Positions 8,061 to 17,947 of a DNA stretch of 34,630 bases are shown piece by piece. This DNA comes from an archaeon (GTDB lineage: Archaea; Asgardarchaeota; Heimdallarchaeia; Heimdallarchaeales; Kariarchaeaceae): positions 1 through 34,630 of the forward strand of contig JAJRQD010000162.1 of the NCBI GenBank assembly GCA_024280435.1, written 5' to 3'. The notes beneath the pieces were generated by a model. It was not told the origin of the DNA. It saw nothing but the letters and a program-made list of their open reading frames with translations, and did not search any database. Both the position numbers and the translations under genes were made by a program. Within the stretch, counting starts at the first letter, position 1, and each line of letters opens with the position of its first letter.

Positions 8061-8736
8061 ATAAAGATTTGAAGTACTCCCACATCTGTTTGTTACCAAT
8101 TTTTGAGGTACCAAATTCTCTGTTCTTGAATATATATCCAAACTGCTCTATTTTTACACTTCTAGGCAGTATTTTCAGTAGATCAAATAGGAATTTATAT
8201 CCTTCATATTGTATTTTATTATCTTGTATTAATGTCCTGACAATACTTGTTTCTGCGCCAAAAAATCCACTCATAATATCTTTGGGCCTATTTTTCCTTC
8301 GTAATAACAAAGCTATATTTCCCAGTAACTGTGCACCCCAAGAAATCATTTTCCTTGGAAAAGGCCAATCCTCTACTTTGATACGGTAACCTATAACTAG
8401 TTCAGCTCCTTTGTTGAAACATTTTAATGCATCTAGAAGTGATTCTGGTGGATGCTGTAGATCTCCATCAATTACCATAAACCATTTTGTCTTACAATTC
8501 AGTACTCCATCTCTTATTGAGATCGATAACCCGTGTATATTTTCTGATGATCTGTCAATCAATTTGACGTGACTATCCATCTGAAGAACTATCTCCTGAG
8601 TGCTATCCGTGGAACCATCATCCACAACAATTATATTGGTTTCGGGTAAATATCCATGAATAAGTTTACAGAGTTTATCTATATTTTCCTCCTCATTCAA
8701 TGTAGGGATAATAATTGTTAGTTCCGGTTCATCCAC
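8053..8736 (-). CDS. Family 2 glycosyltransferase, dolichyl-phosphate mannose synthase (DPM1)-like
   Basis: 227-residue GT-A enzyme. The N-terminus is TIIIPTLNEEENI, then IIVVDDGSTDSTQE and the nucleotide-sugar/metal motif DGDLQHPPE, all in the order and spacing of polyprenol-phosphate mannose/glucose synthases. It lacks the C-terminal transmembrane domain found in long archaeal DPM-like proteins and so resembles the short DPM1 form. Probable role: transfer of a hexose from GDP- or UDP-sugar to a polyprenyl phosphate on the cytoplasmic face for N-glycosylation. The start is GTG at 8736, supported by a TATA box 26 nt upstream. It overlaps birA tail to tail. Confidence 0.82.
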   Translation of the reverse strand: MDEPELTIIIPTLNEEENIDKLCKLIHGYLPETNIIVVDDGSTDSTQEIVLQMDSHVKLIDRSSENIHGLSISIRDGVLNCKTKWFMVIDGDLQHPPESLLDALKCFNKGAELVIGYRIKVEDWPFPRKMISWGAQLLGNIALLLRRKNRPKDIMSGFFGAETSIVRTLIQDNKIQYEGYKFLFDLLKILPRSVKIEQFGYIFKNREFGTSKIGNKQMWEYFKSLFK

Positions 8737-8758
8737 AAGTCAACCTTGTCTAATTGAT

Positions 8759-8766
8759 TAATAAAA
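8759..8766 (-). promoter_or_regulatory. TATA box of the glycosyltransferase gene
   Basis: TTTTATTA on the minus strand, centred 26 nt upstream of the GTG at 8736. Confidence 0.5.
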
Positions 8767-8777
8767 TAATACTTATT

Positions 8778-8790
8778 GATTTGACAAATC
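8778..8790. repeat. 13-nt palindrome in a divergent promoter gap
   Basis: GATTTG-A-CAAATC, a perfect six-base inverted repeat with one central base. It lies upstream of the glycosyltransferase TATA box in the 192-nt gap shared with the acylase gene. It could be an operator for a dimeric repressor, but palindromes of this size arise by chance in AT-rich DNA. Confidence 0.2.
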
Positions 8791-8898
8791 GATAAATAAT
8801 ATTAGTTTCATTATTTTTTCTGCAAATCACTTTGAAATTTATATACTCTCAATATTAGTTTTTACTTGATCAGTTAGTAACAATTTTGATGAGTAAAA

Positions 8899-8906
8899 TT
8901 ATTAAA
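8899..8906 (+). promoter_or_regulatory. TATA box of the acylase operon
   Basis: TTATTAAA, centred 26 nt upstream of the ATG at 8929. Confidence 0.5.
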
Positions 8907-8928
8907 TCTCATTGGTCATTGATAAATT

Positions 8929-11364
8929 ATGAATAAGTTTCTAAGAAAAATAGTTGTTTATTTTCTTATTACAATACTAACTCTGACAATGGGTTTCTAT
9001 GCAGGAATTAAGAATGCAGAGGATAGTAATTACCAAGAATTAAATTTACCTCAATTAAAAGAAGATGTTAAGGTTTATCGTGATGAATATGGTGTGCCTT
9101 ATATTATTGCAAAAAATATAGATGACCAGGTATTTGTACAGGGATATGAGATTACAAGAGATAGGACATTTCAAATGGAATATTATCGTAGTCTCATAAA
9201 TGGTGAATTCTCAAGAATACTTGGAGAGAGTATGATTGAAACAGATATGGCACTAAGAGATATGGGTTTGAAAAGAGCTGCTCTCTCGATGCTGGACAAA
9301 ATTAACCCAGTACAGATGAAAATAATTGAATCCTACACTGATGGGGTGAATGCATATTTGAAGGATCATATTGATAATCAAGCGATGGAATTACAATTAC
9401 TCGGAGTGAAGGCTAAACCATGGGGTGCTGCTGATGTAGTTGCTATGGGATCCATAGTTGCATTTTCATGGGCTCTTGGAGGAATGTTTGAAGAATTATT
9501 GAGACTAAAAGTACACCGAAATTTTGGGAATGAAAAAGCTCTTGAACTCTTTCCTGTCAATTATCCACCAGCTTATGATTTTCTAAAGAACGTGGATCAT
9601 GAATTGATTGATAATTCTGCATCAGACAATAATATTTTGGAAGCTATGGTGCCCATATTAGGTGATATAAATACAATTTTCCAGAATAATCTGATGTCAA
9701 ATAACTGGGTAATTTCTGGAAATAAAACTACTACTGGTAATCCAATAGTTGCAAATGATCCACATCAATCTTTGGAAGCACCAGGTATATGGTACAGAGT
9801 AAATCTATTTCTAGATGATGATTCATTAACACTTCAAGGTATGACATTTCCTGGTATCCCATTAATTACTTTTGGAAGAAATAAATATGTTGCCTGGGGT
9901 ATCACAGCAGGACTTCATGATTCAACAGATCTATTTTATTTAAAACAGAATATTGATGGAAGCAAATATTTGGTAAATAATACAGAATGGATTGATTTTG
10001 AATATATTGAGACTAGTATACCTGTAAAAGGAAAAGCTGATATAAAGCATAATACTAAATTATCTATCTATGGGCCAATGATTGATACAGATGAAGGTGA
10101 GATGGCAATGCGATGGACACTACATGAGGGATATGCTAGAGATCAATCATTCAAATCACTAATAGACTTTAATTTTGCAAAAAATGTGGATGAATTCCAC
10201 GATGCAATAAGATATTTACTCACAGGATTTAATTTTGTGTTTGCAGATATTGAAGGTAATATAGCATCTCAAGTATCTGGCTTTCTACCAATAAGAAAAA
10301 TAGGTAATGGATTGCTACCTCAGAATGGATCGAATGGTAAAAATGATTGGATTGGTCTTGTTCCTTATGATGATCAATATTTCATAAAAAATCCAATTAC
10401 AGGTTATTTAGCCACTGCAAATGAACGTGTAGATAGTAGAGAACAATTTTTTATTGGAGAATCATTTGCATTGAGTTACAGAGATGATAGAATATCTGAG
10501 ATTATCGAGAATGGTACTGATTTTGAAATAGATCATAATTATATTTCTGTTGAGGATAACAAGAGAATACAATTGGATGTGAAAACACTTGTCGCAGATG
10601 ATTTATTGGCCCCGGTTATAGATGTATTGCAATCATATAAATTCACAGGGGTAAATGCAGCTCTAGTTGAGGATGTGGTGGATTTGTTATCAAATTGGGA
10701 TCATAGACTTAATAAAGATGAGATCGCACCCACTGTGTATACCACATATAGATATATGTTGACTAAAGTTACTTTTGAGGATGAATTGGGTGATATGTTG
10801 GATTATTATTATTATTCATCTGTAAGAACACTTGCTGATTGGATAAAAGATAATCGTACTATACATTGGTTTGATGATAATCGTACATCAAAAATAGAGA
10901 GTGCTAATGATATGGTGATATCTGCAATGGAGCGTACAGTGAATTATCTAGTGAGTGAATATGGTGAAGATATAGATAATTGGGTGTATGGTCGTCTTCA
11001 TCGTGTTTATCTCATCCATCCACTGAATTCAGTCACAAGTATTTTCAATATTGGTGGAGATCCAATATCAGGTGGTATTTTCACAATATTATCATCCACA
11101 GAGAGAGGTATGCGAGATGACAAGATTGATTTCTCATCTAGAAAAGCTCCTTACTTTAGATTTGTAATTGAGGTTGAGCCAACATGGAGTAATGAATGGG
11201 GTGCAGTGTCATCAGGAGCTTCTGGTAATCCGTTGAGTAAGCACTATTCAGATGCATATGAATCATGGGTTCAGAATAAATATGATCTTTGGTTAAATAA
11301 TATAGATGATATTGAGAATACTCTTACACTCAAAATATTTTATACAGGAGGTAATTCAAATTGA
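8929..11364 (+). CDS. Penicillin acylase family Ntn-hydrolase (secreted, probably membrane-tethered)
   Basis: 811 residues, the normal precursor length for penicillin G acylase / acyl-homoserine-lactone acylase / cephalosporin acylase relatives. Residues ~8-26 are a hydrophobic signal sequence or anchor. The alpha-chain part has RDEYGVPYI and the helical middle; the beta chain would begin at Ser257 in SNNWVISG, the SNxW signature of the catalytic N-terminal serine, followed by GNPIVANDPH and later GGDP near the end. The residue before the nucleophile is Met, not the common Gly or Thr. Maturation by self-cleavage and hydrolysis of an amide-linked acyl group outside the cell are inferred from the family; the substrate is unknown. 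It is leaderless, and a small membrane protein gene overlaps its stop. Confidence 0.88.
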   Translation: MNKFLRKIVVYFLITILTLTMGFYAGIKNAEDSNYQELNLPQLKEDVKVYRDEYGVPYIIAKNIDDQVFVQGYEITRDRTFQMEYYRSLINGEFSRILGESMIETDMALRDMGLKRAALSMLDKINPVQMKIIESYTDGVNAYLKDHIDNQAMELQLLGVKAKPWGAADVVAMGSIVAFSWALGGMFEELLRLKVHRNFGNEKALELFPVNYPPAYDFLKNVDHELIDNSASDNNILEAMVPILGDINTIFQNNLMSNNWVISGNKTTTGNPIVANDPHQSLEAPGIWYRVNLFLDDDSLTLQGMTFPGIPLITFGRNKYVAWGITAGLHDSTDLFYLKQNIDGSKYLVNNTEWIDFEYIETSIPVKGKADIKHNTKLSIYGPMIDTDEGEMAMRWTLHEGYARDQSFKSLIDFNFAKNVDEFHDAIRYLLTGFNFVFADIEGNIASQVSGFLPIRKIGNGLLPQNGSNGKNDWIGLVPYDDQYFIKNPITGYLATANERVDSREQFFIGESFALSYRDDRISEIIENGTDFEIDHNYISVEDNKRIQLDVKTLVADDLLAPVIDVLQSYKFTGVNAALVEDVVDLLSNWDHRLNKDEIAPTVYTTYRYMLTKVTFEDELGDMLDYYYYSSVRTLADWIKDNRTIHWFDDNRTSKIESANDMVISAMERTVNYLVSEYGEDIDNWVYGRLHRVYLIHPLNSVTSIFNIGGDPISGGIFTILSSTERGMRDDKIDFSSRKAPYFRFVIEVEPTWSNEWGAVSSGASGNPLSKHYSDAYESWVQNKYDLWLNNIDDIENTLTLKIFYTGGNSN
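11346..11352 (+). promoter_or_regulatory. Shine-Dalgarno site of the small membrane protein
   Basis: AGGAGGT, 8 nt before the TTG at 11361. It identifies TTG as the start inside the end of the acylase gene. Confidence 0.65.
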
Positions 11365-11714
11365 ATTTTAATCAGTTAATTTACAGTATTCTTGGATTAT
11401 TTTTGGTAATACTATCTCCCTCCTATGATATTGTAGCAGTATTCACTCTGATTATTCCATGGTTAATCATAATTTTGAATAATCTTGTTTTATGGTCTGA
11501 CAATATTACTGCTGATGAGAATAAATCTCTGAATGATATGTCATTCATTGCAATACTATTTTTGATAATTGGAATGTTTGCTTCTCGTTTTCAACCAGTT
11601 GGTTTCTTTCAGATTATAGCATTTGGATATTACTTGATGTTATCACTATTGATCTCATTAAGCCTTATAAATGCTTTAAATATCAAAAATAAATATCGAG
11701 TAATTAATCAATAA
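11361..11714 (+). CDS. Small integral membrane protein, function unknown
   Basis: 117 residues with about four hydrophobic segments (roughly 8-25, 27-47, 59-80, 84-105) and almost no soluble portion. No family is recognised. The TTG start overlaps the acylase TGA (TTGA, 4 nt) and follows a strong AGGAGGT site, so translation depends on the acylase mRNA. The tight coupling suggests that it works with the secreted acylase, for example in membrane placement, but this is only context. Confidence 0.65.
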   Translation: MNFNQLIYSILGLFLVILSPSYDIVAVFTLIIPWLIIILNNLVLWSDNITADENKSLNDMSFIAILFLIIGMFASRFQPVGFFQIIAFGYYLMLSLLISLSLINALNIKNKYRVINQ

Positions 11715-11818
11715 AATTAGAATGTGAAGCACTATAATACATTTAATATTGATAATGAAGGTACAAAAATTGATGAATGTGCAAACAAAAGTAATTCCAA
11801 ATGTAATTTAGTTAGTGC

Positions 11819-12292
11819 TTATTCAACACTATTTAATCTGTTTAGACTACTTTCCACCCCGAGATATTCTTCTCCTTCAGGTGTTATATTGTAATGTGAT
11901 ATGATTAATTCATTCATATTTTTAAGATGATATTCAGTTCTCCATCCCCAGAGTTGATCTCCTGCTTTATAATTGCCTAATAATGATAATTTATTTATAT
12001 CAGTTCCCTCTTGTATCATAATATCAACACCATTGTGGAATGTATCTATCCAAGTTGATTTGAACATTTCATCCTTATCAATGTAACTTATTATCCGAGA
12101 CCCCTCATGCAATTCTTCATTGATTCTCATTCTAGTGGCATGAAGTAAGAACTTTCCACCAAATATGAATTCAATAACTTCTTCTGTATCATTTTCAAAA
12201 TTTATTTCACCATTAGGCTTAAACCATATTTTGTTGGTACCAGTCCATTTTCCAGCCATATCATCAAATAGATCTTTGATTATTTTTACCAT
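11819..12292 (-). CDS. DUF1579-like protein
   Basis: 157 residues predicted to form a beta-barrel-like fold. The start MAGKWTGTNKIWF (residues ~12-24) followed by FGGKFLLHATRMR, a glycine/tyrosine turn (IISYIDKDEMFKSTWID) and WGWRTEYH resembles DUF1579 / calycin-like proteins of unknown function. No metal or catalytic site is evident. The assignment rests on motif order only. Minus-strand AAATAATATTC around 12310-12320 is a suitable TATA element for the ATG at 12292. The gene is convergent with the small membrane protein. Confidence 0.55.
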   Translation of the reverse strand: MVKIIKDLFDDMAGKWTGTNKIWFKPNGEINFENDTEEVIEFIFGGKFLLHATRMRINEELHEGSRIISYIDKDEMFKSTWIDTFHNGVDIMIQEGTDINKLSLLGNYKAGDQLWGWRTEYHLKNMNELIISHYNITPEGEEYLGVESSLNRLNSVE

Positions 12293-12385
12293 GATAGATT
12301 TGAGTTTGAATATTATTTTAATCTTTATACTATGATATTCTGTATTTTATTAAACAATTAGTTCTGCTTGTGATATAATTTGGGA

Positions 12386-14317
12386 TTATATTTTATCTCT
12401 AAATCTGAACTCTAATTCTTCATTCTGTTCATGTTCTTCACAAATAATATCTAATTTTTTCACTTCATTACAGTATTCATATGCATAATCAGTGATTTTG
12501 CTGTAATGACTGATTACATCTCTACTTTTGGGAAAATATTCAAGGAAATTTCTTGAACATATCAGTATCATCTTGTTCTTAGCTCTTGATGTGAGTACAT
12601 TGAACCTGTTCACATCGTAGATGAACTCTTCCTCTGCGGATAGCTGATCAAATGATGAGATACCAATCGTACTGATGATGAAATTTCTATCTGATCCCTG
12701 GAATTTCTCCACTGAGAATATTGTTTTAGATAATACACTCATCAGTTCATCATCATCAAGATGTAGACTATAATTTAGATTTAATTTCTCATATACCATT
12801 CTGGTGATCAATCTACCATGTGCATTATGAGGTGCCACCACTCCTACTTTCTCAAGGAAAAAATCCCTCTCTTCATCTTTGTCCTGTGGGTTCATCATTT
12901 CATAGAATGCAATAAAAATATCAGTGGTTATCTGTGCCTCTATCATAGAGACTGCTGTCTCAAATCTATGGTCATGAATGACAGTGCTCACAACTTTATT
13001 TGGATCAAGTATCTCTTTAATTGTGGAAGCAGGTATTTTGGAATAATCTCCTGGCAATAGTCTTTTTGCGACAGAAGCATCTGCAACAAGGTTCTGATAG
13101 AATCCCAATCTTTTGGTATACTCTACAATTATCTCATGAGACCTGTAATTTGTCTCAAGAGGCTGATTAGATATTCCTTGATGTATGATATAATAGGTGA
13201 ATAGACTACCCAGTATACTTTCAAGTTTTAATGGTACGGGTATTGATTGAACAGGTGGTAGTTGAAATGAATCTCCCACTAGTACTAGCTTTGTCAGATC
13301 TTCTGTATTTTCAATTTCAATTTTATGCAGTTCTTGTTTTGATACTGCATCATCATCTGATGGCATATTTCTAAGTGTAATCTCACTGCCCTTTATATAT
13401 TGTAAACTGGCGAGTATCTGATCTATTGGCATCTGAGAACTCTCATCCACAATAATTAGATCAAATGCAAAATCTTCTGGAATAACATACAATTCAGCAG
13501 AGCCTTTTTTTCTCATATTCAATTTTGTTAGTTGATGTGCCACTCCAAACATGATAAAACCACCTGGAAATTCAGTATCCAAGTTTCTTCCCTTAGCACC
13601 AATACCATATTTTCTACCTGTAATTCCATTCAAAGACCAAGTTGTACCTTTGACAGTTAGGCTATTTGCCTTTGGATGGGGTGACTTTGCTCCACTGTGT
13701 AAGTATACTCTGGGTAAATTAGCCACGTCAGTTGGATTTCCGTTCCTGTCAATACTCTCTGCAACCTTATCAACAAGCACATTCAATGCTTGATATGAGA
13801 ATGAGGTGATTAATATCTTAACATTACCTGGGTTTCTCTTTATGTACTCATCAATCAATGCCACAATTGTCTGACTTTTACCAGTACCAGGAGGACCCTG
13901 GATAGAAGAGATAATATTATTCATTGAATTCAGTATTGCTTTCTCTTGAGATGGATTTGGTGGGAATTTAACATTTGTAACAAGTGAATTGTACACCGGT
14001 ATGGGGGAATTATCAAGTAATGTGGGATAATACATGTATATCTCCCTGATATTTGCCATTTCGGGTGCATTGATTGGTGGTTTGGGTGTGATACCTAACA
14101 GATATGCAAGTCTGTGTCCAAACCATGATCTTCCAAAATTAAAACTTGCAAGTAATGTGTCAAGTTTGTTAGTCCAGTAATCTGCACCTTTGGGATATAA
14201 ATACCATTTTTCAGGTGTTTTATCCTCTTTGATTGTATTTATGAAATCTAAGAATAGATCTGAATTTGTTTCCTCTGTCCTGATATCATATGCATTATTT
14301 GCATCATCCCATTGCAT
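12386..14317 (-). CDS. Superfamily 1 DNA/RNA helicase (Dna2/UPF1-like), C-terminal part of a split nuclease-helicase
   Basis: 643 residues with the full SF1B motor. Q motif NPSQEKAI (121-128); Walker A GPPGTGKS (141-148); Walker B IIVDESSQ with Asp291-Glu292; motif III LVGDSFQLPPV (347-357); NYRSH (390-394); motif V GSDRNFIIST; motif VI LTSRAKNKMI near the end. The arrangement fits the AAA_11/AAA_12 group that is often joined to a RecB/Cas4-like nuclease. The frame stays open upstream of the ATG for 28 more codons, to the TAA that ends the nuclease gene, and reads as protein (LLLPVELRDYGGGKWKW). No Shine-Dalgarno site or alternative start is found there, so initiation at 14317 would be unusual; this is probably the second half of a former single protein. 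Confidence 0.85.
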   Translation of the reverse strand: MQWDDANNAYDIRTEETNSDLFLDFINTIKEDKTPEKWYLYPKGADYWTNKLDTLLASFNFGRSWFGHRLAYLLGITPKPPINAPEMANIREIYMYYPTLLDNSPIPVYNSLVTNVKFPPNPSQEKAILNSMNNIISSIQGPPGTGKSQTIVALIDEYIKRNPGNVKILITSFSYQALNVLVDKVAESIDRNGNPTDVANLPRVYLHSGAKSPHPKANSLTVKGTTWSLNGITGRKYGIGAKGRNLDTEFPGGFIMFGVAHQLTKLNMRKKGSAELYVIPEDFAFDLIIVDESSQMPIDQILASLQYIKGSEITLRNMPSDDDAVSKQELHKIEIENTEDLTKLVLVGDSFQLPPVQSIPVPLKLESILGSLFTYYIIHQGISNQPLETNYRSHEIIVEYTKRLGFYQNLVADASVAKRLLPGDYSKIPASTIKEILDPNKVVSTVIHDHRFETAVSMIEAQITTDIFIAFYEMMNPQDKDEERDFFLEKVGVVAPHNAHGRLITRMVYEKLNLNYSLHLDDDELMSVLSKTIFSVEKFQGSDRNFIISTIGISSFDQLSAEEEFIYDVNRFNVLTSRAKNKMILICSRNFLEYFPKSRDVISHYSKITDYAYEYCNEVKKLDIICEEHEQNEELEFRFRDKI

Positions 14318-14401
14318 AGTATCAATAGTTACAGTCCATTTCCATTTTCCACCACCGTAATCTCTTAGCTCAACTGGAAGTAATAATACCTGTGATTTAG
14401 G

Positions 14402-14404
14402 TTA
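14402..14404 (-). other. In-frame TAA separating nuclease and helicase
   Basis: The TAA ending the nuclease at 14402-14404 is in the same frame as the helicase. The 84 nt from 14318 to 14401 contain no other stop. Removing this single codon gives one protein of about 1500 residues. Confidence 0.8.
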
Positions 14405-16890
14405 CAATTTCATATTACTTGATAATCCCTCTATTCTGAATTCATATCGATACTTATCTTTGAAATTACCCTTGTCAACTGTGACCATTTTCAGATCTGT
14501 AACCTCCGCCGCTGCTAGCTTTCCAATTGAGTACTCTGGATACATATATCTGAATTGAGATGCCTCTAATTCAGATACTGCACCTGTTAACCTTGAGTAA
14601 AGAAACCATATTCTTGCGATATCGTGATATGTTGATGGTACTTTTGGTTTGATAAGATCCAGACTGTTCGCAGGTCTGTAATTCTCCTTAGAGATTAACT
14701 TACGCGATTCACTCTGGAAATGATTTTTCAGTGTAAATATTGTTCTTACCTTAGAGATCAATTGAAATTTCAAATCTTTTCTATGTTGGGATTTACTTTT
14801 TCTTTTACCAGTCAAAATATCTGCACTGGATTCTTTTGCCTGTAAGAAGCCATACCATACATTGTGGTCCATATAATTAAAATGAAGTGAATAGTAGTTT
14901 TTATGTGCCTCAAAACCTTTTATATTTTGGTAAACACCATGCCATGTATAGTTGATAACATCGGGTAATCCCTGAGTTGTCTCTACAAATTGTCTCAGGT
15001 CAAATATCTTCTTCATCTGCTCTGACTGTTGCACCATGGATTCAGATGGTGTGAACCATTTGATTAAATACGCAAGTATAAAGTTCAGATCCTTATCAAC
15101 AAGTAGGTTGGATAATTGTCTCTGCAGTAAATCCTGTAATATCTCCATTATTTCCTGTGACCAGTAGTATACACCTGTACTTGGATAATAATGTACTTCT
15201 TTCTCTTCTCCCCGGTGGTTTTTCTCCATAGTGATTGCAACCACATATTGTTCAATATAGGTAGAAAGGCTAATGAACTTGTATATCATCAGTATGAGTG
15301 TTTTGGTCAGCTCATATTCATCATTCTCATCTAAACCCTCATTTACAAACCCTTCTATATAATTAATTGCAGTTATATTTGATATATATTTTTCTCCATT
15401 TTTCTTAATATATTCTTTTCCTGCAATTTTTATCTCTGCACCCGCTGATTTCATCTCTTTCATAATTCTATATATCTCTTTGAAATCAGATCTTTCTATT
15501 CTTATGTCAACCTCGTTTTCCAATCTTTCTCTCAAAGTTACCTTATCAATTTGCTCGTTCAACAACTCATCCCAGACAGCCCACCATTTCTCATATTTGA
15601 GTTTAAATTTGCTGAATTTACTAACAGCTGAGTTGAATAGTAATGAAGCACCAAATACTCTATTATGCAGTGGATCCATTTCAAGGTTGATAACAATTGA
15701 TATGTCATTGTATTTTGGAATGGCTACACTCATGATCTCTCCTTTGTTTGGTACTATTCTTTGTTTGGTTGCCAATGATCTACCTTTCAACCTCAATTTT
15801 GGTATCTCTGCATAGATTGGCTTGGGTACATTTCCAGGTTTTATTTCATCCAATTTGTCCACTAGATCACCAAGTGTGTAAATATGCTTCACATTCAACT
15901 GTTCCACAATAGACATTGAGGTATAGGGTATCAATTTAACACTCATATCCTTTGGATTACCTCTTCCTCCCTCTCTTTTGAAACAATCATCATAATAATC
16001 ACAACGGCCACATTGTGATTTGATATTTGTTTCAGTACTCTCTATTCTCATAGGGCTATTTTTCCACAGTAGTCTTACCTTGGCAAATGATTTTTTGAGT
16101 AAACGATATATCTCATTCCATACAACAATGATAACCTTATCAAGAAAATCATGAATGTCATACAGGAAAATTTGGTCAAAACCCGGAAATATACCATTAT
16201 TATCAGTATTGATATAGAATTTATCCAACAGCCCATTATCTTTCAAATATTGATGAAATATTAATTGATAATATACAATCTCTATAAATTGTTTCTTTCC
16301 AATCGCCTCTTCAGATGCTTTTTTTATATCAAACAGATTTATTGCAACTTTATTATCATCATTCACAGAAATGGGGATCACAGTTCCATCCTCATCTAGT
16401 TTATTATTTCCCTCCAATCCAAAAATCATCACATCTGGATATATTTTGCTATCAATTCTCTTAACATTTCCCTTTTCATCAGTGATTGGTATATCTTCAT
16501 CTGCATTGAGATCAAATAATTGTTCGTAAAAACTTCTAGGTACAGTTATTCCTGCCTCAAGATATATCTGAGCTTTATTATCTTGTTGATATTTGTTGTA
16601 TATATCAATAAAATCTGATTTTTTCAGTAGTTTGAATACAACCTTGTTATTTGGAGTAAGGCTAAAATTAGATTGTGGTAGGTTCATCAAAGAGCGATAT
16701 ACCATTTGTTCATACTTTTTACCAAATTCTGTTGCTTGTCCTGGTGGTCCACGTCTGATGCTAACGAGTTTTTCAATTTCTTCTAATGGGGATATCCATC
16801 TTGGGTCTTTTTTACCAAGATTAAGAAATAATTGGCGTTCACAATCATTATCGATATAACTAGTAAGTGTTTGTTTTGAGAATTCTCCCA
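14402..16890 (-). CDS. Cas4/RecB-type Fe-S nuclease, N-terminal part of a split nuclease-helicase
   Basis: 829 residues. A PD-(D/E)xK nuclease core occupies residues ~10-310: Asp153 in YPDVMIF, Asp188-Ile-Lys190 in LFDIKKAS, then the RecB motif FIEIVYYQLIFHQY with Gln209. Four cysteines in the Cas4/Dna2/AddB pattern would hold an Fe-S cluster: Cys17 in NDCERQLFL, and Cys294, Cys297 and Cys303 in CGRCDYYDDC. The rest (310-829) is helical and not recognised, including a stretch typical of TM0106-like RecB family proteins. The ATG at 16890 is preferred to a TTG ten bases upstream because TATAAAAA (16910-16917) lies 24 nt before it. It ends at a TAA in frame with the helicase; together they resemble Dna2-like nuclease-helicases used in end resection. 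Confidence 0.82.
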
Positions 16891-16931
16891 TATCCTTCAA
16901 TAATTAATTGTTTTTATACTTTAAAAACTAT

Positions 16932-17828
16932 TTATTTTTTAAATATATTTTTCAACACATAAATCGCCATTTTGGGATTATTTATCAATCTTCTTTTCAG
17001 GTATGGTGTTGCAGAGCTCCATTTAGTTGCAAATGGTACATATAGTCTGACTGCATACCCCTCATCCAGTATTTTTTGCTGCATTGCACTCATTGGAACT
17101 CCCATCAATTGTTGAAATTCCAATCTCTCATGGGGATATCTCTTCTCTTTTGCTATATCTAGAAATATATTGAGATACTTCTCATCATGTGTGGCAAATT
17201 CTACAAAATGACCTTTATCCATCATATACTGTCCCATTTTCAGCATCTCATCTTTCATCTCATTTTTATTGGTGAGTGCGATTGATTTATCCTCGTTATA
17301 TATACCAATACACAGTCTAACTCTGATCTTCAAGTCATCCATTGCTTTTATATCATCCATGGTTCTGAATAATCTTGATTGCAGTACAGTTCCCCATGTT
17401 GGAAAATCAACTAGTAATTTTTTGTATAACTCAAGAGTTAGATCTGTAAAAGTATGATCTTCCATATCGAGAGTTATCTCCATCTCATGTTCAGTTGCTT
17501 TTTTAAGTATCTTTCTAAGATTTTCCTCAAGATATTCTTTACTTTCATGGCTTCCAAGAGCAGATGGCTTTACACTGACTGTGGTATAGGACCTTCCCTC
17601 CAATTTCTCGATTAATTCAATATAGATTGCAACATTCTCCTCTACTTCCTCTCTCGTGAATACTTCCTCCCCTAGTAAATCCAATGTTGATGAAATACCC
17701 TTTTTATTCCATAATTCATCCGCTTTTGCAATTCCTTTCTCAATAGAATCTCCAGAAACATACGGGGATGCAAATAATCTGACCAAAAATCCAGGCATCA
17801 AATTGACTAAAAAACCTCTCAATATCAT
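16932..17828 (-). CDS. putA: Proline dehydrogenase (FAD-dependent)
   Basis: 298 residues, the single-domain PRODH form. It oxidises proline to delta-1-pyrroline-5-carboxylate with FAD and passes electrons to the membrane quinone pool. Barrel motifs appear in order: SVKPSALG, LDMEDH, VLQSRLFRT, RLCIGIY, FATHDE, FQQLMGVP and YVPFATKWSSATPYLKRRL. The last holds the double-arginine substrate carboxylate site. No pyrroline-5-carboxylate dehydrogenase gene is in the window. It stands alone between the nuclease-helicase and the carboxyltransferase, all on the minus strand, with a 119-nt gap upstream. Confidence 0.92.
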   Translation of the reverse strand: MILRGFLVNLMPGFLVRLFASPYVSGDSIEKGIAKADELWNKKGISSTLDLLGEEVFTREEVEENVAIYIELIEKLEGRSYTTVSVKPSALGSHESKEYLEENLRKILKKATEHEMEITLDMEDHTFTDLTLELYKKLLVDFPTWGTVLQSRLFRTMDDIKAMDDLKIRVRLCIGIYNEDKSIALTNKNEMKDEMLKMGQYMMDKGHFVEFATHDEKYLNIFLDIAKEKRYPHERLEFQQLMGVPMSAMQQKILDEGYAVRLYVPFATKWSSATPYLKRRLINNPKMAIYVLKNIFKK

Positions 17829-17947
17829 TCATTCCTAGGGTTAATCCCTGTATTCCATGATAAATTGGTCAAAATAAATAATTTGTAGTGGCTATCATTT
17901 AAAAGTTCAATATTATTATAATACTAATTTATTATTTATCCAACGAA

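Noticed and set aside
12386-16900. CRISPR or defence island around the nuclease-helicase
   Set aside because: No repeats, no other cas or restriction genes; the flanking genes are ordinary metabolic genes.
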